From Chionoecetes opilio (taxonomy: Eukaryota > Arthropoda > Malacostraca > Decapoda > Majidae), in contig JACEEZ010023664.1 of NCBI GenBank assembly GCA_016584305.1, positions 424,501-488,500 of the forward strand: a stretch of DNA of 64,000 nt. Reading direction: 5' to 3'. A program made the translations under genes and the position numbers. Below are positions 22,004 to 32,005 of this stretch, one piece after another. The first letter of the stretch is position 1, and each line of letters begins with the position of its first letter. The notes beneath the pieces were generated by a model, which saw only the letters and a list, made by a program, of their open reading frames with translations, had not been told where the DNA came from and did not search any database.

Positions 22004-22800
22004 AAAGGAGGAGGTCCGAATAATGTCAAAGTGCGAATAATGAGGGTCCGTCTACGAGAGGTTTTACTGTACACACAAAAAAGGTTGATATGGAAGGCCA
22101 ATGCAACATTGACCTCCGCCATAAACTGTGTCCTGGTCTCAAAGTGAAAAGACAATAAATACACACACAAAAAAAGCTTGTAAACAAAGGCCAATGCAAT
22201 ATTCACCTTAGGGAAGTGGACCTGCAGGAAGGTGGTTGGGTTGCCCAGGTTGGCGTTGATGAGCACCGGCGGGATGTCCTGCAGGCTGAGGGGCAGGCGC
22301 ACCACCAGGGAGGGGCTGCACGGCTGCTCGGGGGCGCGGACGGAGATCTGCACACGGTAAACACACCCACGTTATGACAGTACACAGTGATATCAACTGT
22401 GTAGACATAGGTAAAAACAGGTGATGAAGGAGACACAGGCTTAATGAAATCAACATTAATATATAAACAATAAAGAATTAACACCAACATTGATAAAGAA
22501 AACAATGAAATCAACAATACAAAATGAACACCCACGTTACTATAGATATCTTGACACAGACACTTGGCCTTCCCCCGCGTCTATTGGGGAGCCTGGCCGC
22601 CCCCTTGAGGGAGTTCCAAGGAAAGGGTGTCGTTGTAGACAATAGAAAGACTAAAATTCAGACTTTTGTGCAGGAAGTTAGCGAGTCTTTGTGAAGAATT
22701 GGCAGTAACTCACCTCAATGTCTCCTTCTCCAATTTCCAAAGCTTTGAGCAGCGACTGGTACTGTATCTGAAGAAGCTGGTCCTCCTCCAGCCGGTCAAG
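15280..22800 (-). CDS. BABAM2: BABAM2 (BRE), BRISC/BRCA1-A complex scaffold, 5' end not found
   Basis: Five exons read in order 22714-22800, 22207-22347, 18462-18662, 15724-15852 and 15280-15468. All introns are GT-AG and all junctions are phase 0, giving 248 residues to a TGA at 15280. Motifs aligning with animal BRE include the SLVVRLPLSLQDIPP segment, KLHLSPRVEPLIGG, the GCAVVEYDAELFNKI block and SPQWTPGERVQQIREG near the end. BRE is a non-catalytic UEV-like scaffold that holds together the K63-specific deubiquitinase assemblies BRISC (cytosol) and BRCA1-A (nucleus, DNA-damage sites). The family is normally near 380 residues, so about 130 N-terminal residues (the first UEV-like domain) are missing. 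No such exon is recognised between 22800 and the MAN2A stop at 32006. Family assignment is firm; completeness of the locus is not. Confidence 0.93.
15592..15703. mobile_element. TTAA-MITE, right half
   Basis: CAGGTCATATCTATAAAATA through GTCAAGGGGTTAA. The left half of the usual ~210-bp element is missing. Confidence 0.8.
15724..15852 (-). CDS. BABAM2: BABAM2 exon
   Basis: 43 codons, acceptor TTTGCCGGCAG and donor CCTGAG|GTGAGC, phase 0 at both ends. It starts LLTQFGCAVVEYDAELFNKI, one of the best conserved BRE blocks, and ends ITCGPLFPE. Confidence 0.95.
15923..16367 (+). mobile_element. Tigger/pogo element, less deleted copy
   Basis: The same inverted ends as the shorter copies (CAGGTTGAAGTTCCCAAACT), TA on both sides, and ~100 bp of extra interior that encodes a transposase start at 16161. 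It lies in the BABAM2 intron 15853-18461, between two copies of CAATGAATTCCCCAACACC. Confidence 0.9.
16161..16266 (+). pseudogene. Tigger-type transposase N-terminus, truncated
   Basis: ATG-initiated frame reading MVPKRPGTPTDAREKKRKNN, then VLTISEKIDLLKKLDA. A basic segment followed by VLTISEKIDLLKKL is the usual start of the CENP-B/psq-type DNA-binding helix-turn-helix of Tigger and jerky-like transposases. The frame is cut at 16266 by the internal deletion that joins it to the right end, so catalytic DDE sequence is absent. Confidence 0.8.
16370..16540. mobile_element. short SINE-like insertion with poly-T
   Basis: A T-run at about 16393-16408 followed by CACAAAGGACTGGCCAAGGG. The same junction occurs at 26820-26890 and, reversed, at 49790-49865. 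It is read as an A-tailed retroelement lying in reverse. Confidence 0.6.
17114..18209. mobile_element. DNA transposon remnant with ATCTCCC ends
   Basis: Left end ACCGTAATCTCCCATTTATC, right end GAGAAACGGGAGATAACTG (inverted match), and repeated CCGGATAA motifs near both ends. It is interrupted by the family A element at 17401-17866 and by an (ATA)n run near 17260-17297. Confidence 0.65.
17401..17866 (+). mobile_element. family A MITE, long form
   Basis: GCTACCGTAGCTAACAGTAA at the left and CTGTTATCTATGGTAGC at the right, ~466 bp, near-identical to 13314-13794. Confidence 0.9.
18462..18662 (-). CDS. BABAM2: BABAM2 exon
   Basis: 67 codons, acceptor CCTTCCTTACAG and donor GCGGAG|GTAAAT. It reads REGAFVPKLHLSPRVEPLIG, then APGICLRDYVERLMELLEEK, ending RKQFMAE. 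It aligns with the BRE segment containing the conserved KLYLSPRIE-like motif. Confidence 0.95.
18685..21615. repeat. 44-bp satellite, about 66 copies, in a BABAM2 intron
   Basis: The unit combines CATAAGAACATAGGAAAATA and AGGAAGCTACAAGAGGCC. This is the tail of the LINE family at 32187 and 40650 converted into a tandem array. It begins ~20 bp upstream of the acceptor of exon 18462-18662. Open frames on the minus strand are an effect of the repeat. Confidence 0.95.
21617..21890. repeat. 27-bp array, about ten copies
   Basis: Unit AAGGAAGGATAACATAGGTA plus seven bases. The period is a multiple of three, giving spurious open frames. It directly adjoins the 44-bp satellite. Confidence 0.95.
21891..22069. 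mobile_element. partial CAGTAAAACC-type MITE
   Basis: Starts inside the element at AATTTCGACCCCTAAAA, then an A-rich and (AAAT)n run, then CCGAATAATG motifs and the right end GAGAGGTTTTACTG. Same family as 9587-9804 with the left end lost. Confidence 0.8.
22114..22145 (-). pseudogene. duplicated fragment of a BABAM2 exon end plus donor
   Basis: 32 bp matching the 3' end of exon 18462-18662 at 28 of 32 positions, still open (FETRTQFMAE) and followed by a GT (GAG|GTCAAT). Three of the four differences are synonymous. It sits ~60 bp past the donor of exon 22207-22347. No acceptor belongs to it. Confidence 0.8.
22207..22347 (-). CDS. BABAM2: BABAM2 exon
   Basis: 47 codons, acceptor CCGTGTGCAG and donor CCTAAG|GTGAAT. 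It reads ISVRAPEQPCSPSLVVRLPL, then SLQDIPPVLINANLGNPTTF, ending VHFPK. This matches the BRE region ending in the NIP...LSVSF-type strand. Confidence 0.93.
22714..22800 (-). CDS. BABAM2: BABAM2 exon, most 5' one securely placed
   Basis: 29 codons, acceptor TTGTCCGCAG and donor ATTGAG|GTGAGT. It reads LDRLEEDQLLQIQYQSLLKA and ends EGDIE. It corresponds to the BRE helix with the FEYQTLLEE-like motif, so the exons for the preceding UEV-like domain should lie upstream. Confidence 0.92.
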
Positions 22801-22893
22801 CTGCGGACAAGACAACACAGACGTCAACAGTATTGTTTCCTGCCACGTTACCGAGACATGAAAAATGATAGGATATTATGGGAAAATCTGACG

Positions 22894-23107
22894 TTAACCC
22901 CTTCACGCCTAGATCTTTCCTTAGCTATAAAAAATTGTACGTTGTTGAGCCATAAAATTACAAAAAACTAACTTAATATACCAAATTAGTTAGTGGACAA
23001 GGATACTAAACAGGTCATATCTATAAAATATTGCTTATATTACCTAAAGATTGTCTACTGGTACCCAAATTACAATGGAAGTGACGTTCTGAGTCTCAAG
23101 GGGTTAA
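22894..23107. mobile_element. TTAA-MITE
   Basis: TTAACCCCTTCACGCC at the left and TCTCAAGGGGTTAA at the right, ~210 bp with no coding, TTAA at both ends as in piggyBac-type insertion. Confidence 0.9.
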
Positions 23108-23243
23108 ACAAACAGATGTCAACAGTAATGTTTGACGCCACGTTGCTGAGACAGACAGCGCCTCGGAAAAAGGAAACTACTATGGTCATTCCCCATTTGT
23201 TTAGTAAGGACACAAGGTGAAATAGGGGCTTAGAATTGTAGTA

Positions 23244-23600
23244 CAGGTTGAAGTTCCCAAGCTCGGCAACCTCGGGACCAGCGCCGAGCCGAGTAATGGA
23301 ATTTTCCGACTTTTAGAACGTAGATATATTAAGCATGACAAAGCATGACAAAATAACAAAATAACAAAATCACACAAAATAACAGTGTACACAACTCTAC
23401 AGTCACAACACCACTGAACAATAACAACAAACAAATCGGCGGGAGAAACCAAGCGGCCTAGTGTGGTGGCACCCAGCGGCCGACCCGGCAACTACGCGCC
23501 GGGTTTTGGGTGTTCTGCCGTGTTTTGGGAAATCCGGAACCATAGCCGAGTTTTGGGTGTTGCCGAGTCTTGGGATGCCGAGTTTGGGAACTTCAACCTG
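23244..23600 (-). mobile_element. Tigger-derived MITE
   Basis: Complete copy with CAGGTTGAAGTTCCC ends and flanking TA. Transposase region deleted. Confidence 0.92.
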
Positions 23601-23704
23601 TACTGATCAGAGAAGTAACCCCAGATTCCTGTTCACCAAGCCAAAAACACATTATGGACTAATAATTGGACTAATTCATTCAAAATTTCCCCTCAAAATA
23701 TGTA

Positions 23705-24190
23705 AGGGGATAGTTTGGGCACGCGAAGAGGAGAGAAGGTGGCGAGGCATTGGGGAGAGTTGTTGGAGTGGAAGTGCCAGGTGAGAGTAAGGTGATGGGG
23801 ATAGTTTGGGCACGTGAAGAGGAGAGAAGGTGGCGAGGCATTGGGGAGAGCTGTTGGAGTGGAAGTGCCAGGTGAGAGTAAGGTGATGGGGATAGTTTGG
23901 GCACGTGAAGAGGAGAGAAGGTGGTGAGGCATTGGGGAGAGTTGGTGGAGAGTGAAGTGCCAGGTGAGAGTAAGGTGATGGGGATAGGTTTGGGCACGTG
24001 AAGAGGAGAGAAGGTGGGAGGCATTGGAGAGTGAGAGTGTTTGAGAGTGTGGGAAGTGCCAGGTGAGAGTAAGGTGATGGGGATAGTTTGGGCACGTGAA
24101 GAGGAGAGAAGGTGGTGAGGCATTGGGAAGAGCTGGAGGGAAGAGGAGAGAAGGTGGTGAGGCATTGGGGAGAGTGTGGGACATCGGAAG
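23705..24190. repeat. 91-bp minisatellite, about five copies
   Basis: Units share GATAGTTTGGGCACGTGAAG and GTGCCAGGTGAGAGTAAGG. Copies decay towards the right. CAG|GTGAGAGT resembles a splice donor on the plus strand, but no exon is recognised. Confidence 0.9.
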
Positions 24191-24829
24191 TAACTCAGGT
24201 GAGAGTAAAGGTGATGGGATATTGGCACGTAACAGAAGAGAAGGTGTGAGGATGGATGAGAGATGATGGATAGAGGTCAGAAGGTGTGGTGAGCTTGGCA
24301 ATTGAAAAGGTAGGGATTGACGTAAACATGTATGGTAAATGGTGACTTTGTAAGTGACGGAGTTGATGCAACCAGCTTTGGCCAAGATGTGTCGGTGAGC
24401 ACCATTGAAGAGACGGAACCTGGGACCACACAGAGACACAGGAATTAGGACAGGGATAGGATAATGGAAACAAGAACAGGGATTAAGGATAGGAACTGGA
24501 CGCACACAGGAACTTAGAGATGAGGAGGATGGTGGGAGGTGCATAGAAAGGTTGGTGGTATGTGTATGAGGATAGGGTTGGCTTAAAAAAATATATACGT
24601 ATACAAAAATAACAAAATACGGGAGGAGGATGAATGAAAGTCAAAGGAAAGTGTATGTAAAAAAATGCTAGAGGATTTGTAAGTGTACAATTTTGGGTAA
24701 AAACTAGAATTATGTTTTCAAAATTTCTCAAAAAAAAAAAAAAAAAAAAAACAAGTGTAAAGTCAACAATATAAATAATAATTTTATTTGGTTAGTTGTG
24801 GGGTGGGTAAATTAAAAGAACTCATTGGT

Positions 24830-25040
24830 TCTAACAAAATTATTAATTAGGTTGAAGAGTGGGAGGGTGGTACCGGCTGACCTGGATATGCTGGTGGAAG
24901 GGGTCTGAGGTTTCGGGCCGGCTCGTGGGGATCCGAACCGGCTTCTCGGGTAACGGCGGTATACAAGGATCCCACCCTCCGCGGGGGTCGTTGTTACCGC
25001 TGGAGCCTTGAGGGTGTGCGGTGAGAAGTGATGCATGAAT
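24830..25040 (-). mobile_element. tRNA-derived SINE-like element
   Basis: The minus strand carries GGTTCGGATCC (box B type, 24929-24939) after CCGTTACCCGAGAAGCC, in a GC-rich block unlike its flanks. The A box and ends are not clear. Confidence 0.5.
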
Positions 25041-25139
25041 CACTCCGGGGCATCCAAGGTGTGATAAAGAAACAGCGTACCCAGGGTCCGGCGAAGGAGC
25101 GGATCAGCAGCGACTCCTCTCCCTCACCCTCAGACTTAC

Positions 25140-25225
25140 CCTCCAGCGGGTCGCCATTGTCCCCCCCCCGGCCCCCGGAGCCTCGGCGGTGGCGGTGATC
25201 TCGGCAAAGTCACTGAACAACACTC
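25140..25225 (-). CDS. candidate exon of uncertain identity
   Basis: Acceptor GTGGTCATTGCAG and a strong donor AGG|GTAAGT enclose 86 bp reading VLFSDFAEITATAEAPGAGG, then TMATRWR. The end is phase 0, which would join the BABAM2 exon at 22714, and an internal ATG in good context (ACAATGGCG) would make MATRWR a possible start. The residues do not resemble the BRE N-terminus. A run of nine G shifts the frame if miscounted; the alternative reading is acidic (DNGDPLEG). It may be a BABAM2 5' exon, another gene or chance. Confidence 0.35.
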
Positions 25226-25439
25226 CTGCAATGACCACAGGGCAGCCACGTGTTAAAAAACAGTGTACAGTAACAGTAAGTCATCAAAGGGGTCACTGTA
25301 AGAATCCAGCCTGTGCCAAACAACGGGCGGAGGGCCAACCATCACGTCGTCCCTCAAAAAAAGCCTACTGCCGCTATAGGCTTCAATGTATAAAAAATAA
25401 TAATAAATAAATAAATAAATAAAATAATAATATCTGGTC

Positions 25440-25521
25440 ATATGAGGCCGACACTTCCATACTTGCACATGCTTAACCCCTTCACACCCCCAGATCTTTC
25501 TTTTCATCACCTATTCTTAGC

Positions 25522-25561
<40 letters not shown>

Positions 25562-25880
25562 ACCCACACACACTCCTACCCTCTCAGTATTTGATAACTA
25601 GGTAAATACAATCCTTCACCACATTCTTCTCCCTACATAACCTCCTCTCTACTTATCCACATGTACTTACCTGTCTCTAAATAAAGATAATACATACTAC
25701 TTTCTTTTCTATTACACACACACACACACACTCCTACCCTCTCAGTATTTGATAACTAGGTAAATACAATCCTTCACCACATTCTTCTCCCTACATAACC
25801 TCCTCTCTACTTATCCACAAGTACTTGCCTGTCTCTAAATAAAGATAATACATACTACTTTCTTTCTATTTCAAAACACC
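25440..25880. repeat. ~190-bp duplicated block with (CA)n
   Basis: (CA)n at about 25525-25560 followed by CTCCTACCCTCTCAGTATTT and ~130 bp more, then the same series again from about 25715. Confidence 0.85.
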
Positions 25881-25892
25881 CCTAGCCTAGCC

Positions 25893-26099
25893 TTAACCCT
25901 GGAGGCCCAGAACGTAATGGCCAGTGTATTTTGGGTACCATTAGACTATTTTAATAACTGTAAGTAATATTCTATGGACATAACCTGTTTAATAGGTACC
26001 CTTGTCCACTAACTAATTTGGTATGTTAAGCTATTTTTCACTATGGCTAACAGACGATAATATAATAGCAAAGGAGAGATCTGGGCGTGAAGGGGTTAA
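25893..26099. mobile_element. TTAA-MITE
   Basis: TTAACCCTGGAGGCCCAG at the left and GGGCGTGAAGGGGTTAA at the right. Inverted orientation relative to 22894-23107. Confidence 0.9.
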
Positions 26100-27259
26100 C
26101 TGTGAGCTGTGAAGGGACATTAAAACAGTTACAGGGAGTTTCGTACCCAGGTTTTGTTAGTAGTTTCGTACGTACGCAGATTTTGAGTTTTTCCGTACAT
26201 ACCTGGTGTCATTTCGTAACTCCAAGTAGTCAAGTTCAATCTACTGAGTGTATCGAAAGACTAAAGGTCTATATAGACTACAATTACAACTTTTTGGATA
26301 CGAAGCTATGGTGTACGAAACAAATTGTGTCGAACTGTGACTGCACCCCAATATGACTCACGGGGAGCATGCACTTAATGATCAACCTGACGGCTGGTGA
26401 TGTCGCTGGTGGACGGTTGATCAAGAGTTGTTGCTTCGTCCATTGAAACCTGAACACAAAAAAGAACACATAAGAAACAAAGGAAGTACAAGGGCTGTGA
26501 GACACAGTGGTTTGTCCTGTTACTTAACACTACCTACATCCACCTTTCATCCTCAGCCATGAAATTATCCAGCCTCCTTTTAAAGCTCCCTAATGACTCC
26601 GCACTAACTATCTGACGACTGAGTCCATGCCATCAGCGTCACAAGGCTTAAATTCTCCATGATCCCAATGCATGGTGTGTTGCAGAGGTAATACTGTGTT
26701 GATGTTGGAAGAGTGGCTCAACAAGGTGAGATGTGTAGTAGTATTTAATGGGACAGGAATAAGACATAATAGTTCTCTTCACAGACTTGAATCATGGAAT
26801 GGATATCTTGAAATGTATAGTCTGGTTTTTTTTTTTTTTTTTACATCACAAAGGACTGGCCAAGGGGGAAACAAAAGGGAAGTTAGGGCAGTAATGTGAG
26901 GCTCGAGGATATTAAGCCTTAATTAACCAAACTAACTGTCATATTCAATCTCCCAACAGCCAAAACATTGCAACATATTTCCAAATCAAAATATAACCCA
27001 ACATAATATTATAATTTCCTAACTTAGCCCAAGTACAAGTATAGAAACCATTAAATTGACTTCCTATTGCTTTCTGTAAATAATTCACTTCAATTTAATA
27101 TGTAATTACCCAATAGTGTTGCGTATATGTGTATAATACTAATAACGCGTAATTGTGTAGGGTTATATTATGCAGTGTGTATTAGAAGCTCTACTAGTTA
27201 CAAAAATGATATATCCATAGTTAATTTCACCCGTCTGGCCTGGTGACATTGCTAACACA
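26100..27259. other. non-coding, retroelement fragments
   Basis: A LINE 3' fragment at about 26455-26650 (minus strand; TAACACTACCTACATCCACC is the complement of the end of its coding frame and 3' UTR) and a poly-T SINE-like junction at 26820-26890. No exon recognised. Confidence 0.5.
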
Positions 27260-27586
27260 CTCTTCTTCTTCTTGTGGCTTTTTAGTATCGCTTCCTAGGT
27301 CCTCTTCTAACCTTTTCTCCTTAGATAACAGTCTTGTCAACTCTTCCCTCGGCTACTTCACCTGGGATACTAACAACAAATTTTCGTTATTTTTCGGTCC
27401 TTATACTAACCTCCTAACACAGTGCTGGGAGAACACAACACAGACAATTAGGATATCAGTAACTATAAGGACCGAAAACTATCAATAATGTGTTAGGTGA
27501 AATAGCCCAGGGAAGAGATGACAAGCTCAGGAGACCAAGCTTGAAGAGGACCTAGGGAGCGTCAACGGTCACAAGAAGAAGAAGAG
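27260..27586. mobile_element. foldback MITE with CTCTTCTTCTTCTTGTG ends
   Basis: Left CTCTTCTTCTTCTTGTGGC and right CACAAGAAGAAGAAGAG. CCTAGGTCCTCTTC pairs with GAAGAGGACCTAGG, and TTTTCGGTCCTTATA pairs with TATAAGGACCGAAAA, so most of the 327 bp folds on itself. Confidence 0.85.
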
Positions 27587-29254
27587 GCACGTGTATTCTA
27601 TTTCACGTCATTTCCCACCACTGAGAGGTCACCGCTACCACTACTACCACACAGGGAAGGCCTTCTATCCCTGTACGCCTCGCCAGCCTCTCAAACCACA
27701 CCGGCAAGTGGTCAATACAGTAATAATAGCAAAAAACAACGTGTAGGTTTTCGTTTACGGCAACATAAGCCAGGCGTAACACTGGCTACACCCCAGTCAC
27801 ACTTATTTATGTACAGATATACGGGGCATTAGTTGAGAAAAACCATTACTGTTACTTACCAAGGCCGTGGTGTGCCTGGATAAGCCCCTTGAACCCTTGC
27901 CAGGCAGTAACAGAAGGAAATATCACGTCACAAAGCCCTCCGTCTGCCTGAAGTCTGTGTTTTGTTATGATGGATTCACAACTCAGGCTCTAAAATGCAC
28001 GATTATTTTCTGATTTTAGCCAAGTTTAATTATTTCACTCGGCACATATTACTGGTAGTCAATATATATTTTCTTGATCTAACGTGTATATACAACTATT
28101 TGTCTCATTTATATTTATTATTGTCTATCTACGTCTTCAGTTATTTTTGTATTTAAATTCGCTCTTCTCCTCAGTAACTTGTAAATCACTCGCCTAGACT
28201 TTTTCACTTTTTTTCAACTCAAATAAGGCTTTTTATAGTTTTCTGCCTATTTTTTGTATATAATTATGGTGTGATTTTCATACTGGGATCCTTATTTTAT
28301 TGCTGACGTCCACATTTTACCTCATATATGCTCACCAATGCTGCCTATCTTCTCGCCCTTAAGACACTACCTCTATAGGAACATAAGAACATAAGGAAGC
28401 TACAAGAGGCCGCGAGACCTACACGTGGTAGTTCCTGTAAGGGATGATTCTATGTAATGATCTGGAATGACTTTTAATTAAAACTGCCCACCTCTCAAAC
28501 TCTCTGGGCTCGCCTTTGCAAGACACTCGCTCACTACATACACCCTGTACCTAGTTAGAATCTCCTGCTTTTGGGGTAAAACAACACTTCTTTACATCAT
28601 TCAAGCATCTTGTGTTCGGTAGGAAAGCTTCACATGCGAAAATGACATTAAATATCTACATTTTTCTAGCTAAAAAATTGTCATAAAGATCTTCACGTCA
28701 ATTGAAGCTGTTATTGATGCACTCAGCATACTATATTTGAAAGCTGTACAGTATAAGCTGCTCCATGCTGGAGAAAGCACCCTAGTTTTCAAAACACATT
28801 TCTGAGAAAACCCTTGGGTCTGGCAAGAGCAGCCAGTGCTTAGTGCAGAGTGGCAGTGTCAGTGTCCAGTGTGTGAGTGTTGCCACCACTGCAACACTTC
28901 ACCTCTTCACTGCAACACTCCTCGGTGAATGTGTTGATTATTAACCACCATGGAATGACTGGCATGCATGTAGGTTGAGGCGGTAGGTAGGTAGGTGGTG
29001 CCTTGATGCTGGTGAGGGCCAATGCTTGGTGTCCAGTAGCTACAAGGCAGCTGGGTCTCTCAACACTACAACCATTGAGCCTCAACAAGCCAGCCAGCCT
29101 CAGGGCACGCCAACACTGATCCTCAGAACAGTTTGGCTGCATACCAGGTAGCATACCAGGCCAGGCAGGGTTTCCACGGGACAGTTTTAAGCAGGTTTCC
29201 ATGGGACATTTTTGTTACCACTCCACACATGAAAACAAGACGGCTTTGCAGCCA
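27587..29254. other. inter-gene region, no supported gene
   Basis: Mostly AT-rich with a LINE-tail fragment at 28376-28442. A good donor-like GCCTTG|GTAAGT on the minus strand near 27858 has no supported exon body. Confidence 0.4.
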
Positions 29255-29492
29255 CACCTGTTGCTTACATCATGATAACACACCTGTTGCTTACATCATG
29301 ATAACAAACCTGTTGCTTACATCATGATAACAAACCTGTTGCTTACATCATGATAACAAACCTGTTGCTTACATCATGATAACAAACCTGTTGCTTACAT
29401 CATGATAACAACCTGTTGCTTACATCATGATAACAAACCTGTTGCTTACATCATGATAACAAACCTGTTGCTTACATCATGATAACAAACCT
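29255..29492. repeat. 26-bp minisatellite, nine copies
   Basis: Unit CCTGTTGCTTACATCATGAT plus six bases, nearly perfect. Confidence 0.95.
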
Positions 29493-30814
29493 TGAGGTCA
29501 ATACATACACACGTCATTGTACAAAGATGAATTTATTGTCATAAAAGTGACTATAAAAATGGCTGCGTTGAGTGTGTGCGTCAGAGATGGCACTGTTGGC
29601 GGCACACCAGCCAGACACCAGTGCCACCAGTGCCAGCGTGGCCGCCAACACCACAACACCGCCTCAACCTTGCCTGACTTACACTCCTAGTACCTGACTC
29701 TCTCATAGCCTATCAACAACACTGTGTCAGGTCACCCATGGAATGTTTGGGGTGTTCACATGACCCGTAACACAAGTCATGTCAACTAGTATTGAAGTGC
29801 CTTGACATGAGGTGGATTTAAAGTGTTAATCCTGAAACACAGCACACACCTTCACCCGGCACAAGTATAGCAGGTTTTCAGGGGTAGAAAACATGCTGTG
29901 AGCCGACACACACACAGTCATGGCTTCCTCGCCACCTGCTTGCTGTGGTCTGTCAACCTTGGTCTGTATATATACACACACTGGTCTGGTCTGGAGGAGA
30001 CCTACACGTGGTAGTTCCTGTGGTATTCCTGGTAGTTCATTTTCTTGATGAGAATACAGATGACATTACATAGCCTCCACAACACAGCAATGCAATATCT
30101 GTGACTGTTATTTGTAACATCACCGAGGAGAACCATTCTGAAGTGACCTTTCTGAGGTGTTACCATGGCACTGCAGAGTTACCTTGCTGACTATATTTAA
30201 TTTCTGTCTTCTATGTATATCTCCGTTGCCGTGGACATCATGTGGCGAGGTCATGGTGCCTCAACACTGTGCAGGGCTGACCTTGACTCATCACAATGGC
30301 ACTCTAACCTCTGCCTCGGAGTGCCGGGCTCCAAGAAGCAGCATGAGTGGCTGGCTGTTCCTACTGAAGGTAAGTCACCAGCTTGCCAGCCTCTCACACT
30401 GCAGTAACACAGAGGGATATCTCGGCACATAAAACAGTACTAAGGAAGTACTAATAGTAAATGTATTGGCTTGTTTCTCAATTACTGGTGTTGATTTCGC
30501 ACAATTTTGAGTCATTATTACTGTTGGTTTTCTGTTCCTATCTTGAACGTTTGCTTTGCCCGGTCAGTTTTGTAAGTACTGATGTGGTACTTGTTCTGCT
30601 ATGTTTCCAACACCTTCAGGGTGATCAGTTTGAGGCTGTACACATGAACTGTTTCAATGTGTGAGCCGAGTGCAGGCTTGCATGTGTGCAGGATCAGGAT
30701 ATAAGTACTGCTGGCATATGGCTTAACAAAATATTAGCCATTTCAAAGTAACAAAGAATCAATAATAGCAAAAGCAAAAATACAGCACAATGCAGCACAG
30801 CAACCCTGGCATAA
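29493..30814. other. inter-gene region, no supported gene
   Basis: AATAAA on the minus strand near 29530 is a possible polyadenylation signal downstream of MAN2A. A plus-strand stretch near 30213-30369 ends in a perfect donor (CTGAAG|GTAAGT) but matches no family I know. Confidence 0.35.
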
Positions 30815-31090
30815 GTGTGGAGGCTGTGGCTGAGTGGTCAGGCCAGGAAGTGAGGTCCAGGGTTAGAGTCCCGCAAGGAGAGACTCTTGCTACAATGGGA
30901 GACTGCCTGTTACCACCAGGCATGCCACACTCAACACCACGTGTGTCGGGGGACACCGGGGGGCGGCACGAGCACCATGGGCATCACATGTGTATCATAT
31001 GTACAGATCATCACATGTGTCACTATATAGATCTGGCCCAGGCCACCCCGGGTGGTGGCCAGCGTTAGTGGCCTTGGGGGAAGCCTGCAG
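30815..31090 (+). mobile_element. tRNA-derived SINE
   Basis: A-box TGGCTGAGTGG (30827-30837) and B-box GGTTAGAGTCC (30861-30871, one change from consensus), followed by a ~200-bp GC-rich body. The boxes are closer than in a normal tRNA, and the acceptor stem does not pair, so it is not a working tRNA gene. Confidence 0.65.
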
Positions 31091-31618
31091 GCGCTGGAAG
31101 GCTTGGACATATAACACAAATAATGGTGCATCAGGCCTGACATTGGCCACACAGATGTATATGTAGTGGGAATGCAATATACCGGAACACCACACAACCA
31201 AGTGCACCCATGACTCACCCAGTCACAGGCTGTGGCACATACTGTACACACTGTCATCAATCTTACCAGTTATAACTCACACACACCACCACACCACACA
31301 CCACACCTTGGTGCACACCAGCACACCAGCACACCTTGGTGCACACACCAGCACACCAGCACACCTTGGTGCACACACACACTATTTACATGGTGTACAA
31401 GGAAGCTTTCCTTGACATCAAAACTAGATATACTAATATTTGTGCACACAAATTTGTGATGGATATTTGTTTTGTGTTTGACTTTGCAGTGTTTATGCAG
31501 TGGTGGTGCTCGAGGGCTTTCTCCCTGTATACTATTTATGCCATGTATACATAGCATTATTTGTCTGTTCCCACCCTATACAAAGTTTATTATTTTTAGT
31601 TCCTTTTTTTATTCTTTT

Positions 31619-31650
<32 letters not shown>

Positions 31651-32005
31651 ATCACAATATAAATAAGCCAATCAAACCCTTGGAAACATCCAAACCAAAA
31701 CAACAACAAAATAAAGATATAAATACTTAACGAATCTTACAAAATCTAGACTGTTTCAATGAGAAAAAAAAACCCACCCATAAATCATCCTACACCTTGG
31801 CACGGAGAACGACCCTTCAAGATATAAACCTGCTCAATAGGAACTAATATAGGTAGGAAAGAAGGAAGAAAGGAAGGAAGCAAAGGACATAAGAACATAA
31901 GAAAATAAGGAAGCTAGGAAAGTAGGAAGAAGGGAAGGAAGTAAAGAACATAAGAAAATAAGTAAGCTAGGAACTCACCCACTAACTACCTAGAAAGCAA
32001 AGGAA
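31091..32005. other. MAN2A 3' flank with simple repeats
   Basis: Short repeats of CACACCAGCACACCTTGGTG at about 31270-31380, a (CT)n run near 31617-31650 and two LINE-tail scraps (GAACATAAGAAAATAAGGAAG) at 31886-31970. Probably holds part of the MAN2A 3' UTR. Confidence 0.5.

Noticed and set aside
21496..22353. 285-codon frame joining BABAM2 exon 22207 to repeats
   Set aside because: Only 22207-22347 is exon; the rest runs through an intron, a MITE and two arrays.
23680..24544. 283-codon minus-strand frame
   Set aside because: Covers the 91-bp minisatellite; repetitive Ser/Pro/His/Leu content only.
27850..27960. Minus-strand candidate exon ending GCCTTG|GTAAGT
   Set aside because: No convincing acceptor, and the residues (VTAWQGFKGLIQAHHGL) match neither BRE nor another family I know.
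29550..29680. Minus-strand hydrophobic frame (VLAATLALVALVSGWCAANS)
   Set aside because: Short, with no acceptor; may simply be MAN2A 3' UTR.
30213..30369. Plus-strand candidate exon ending CTGAAG|GTAAGT
   Set aside because: Good donor but no clear frame choice, acceptor or family similarity.
30815..30890. Functional tRNA gene
   Set aside because: A- and B-boxes are too close, one B-box base is changed and no acceptor stem is seen; better explained as a SINE.
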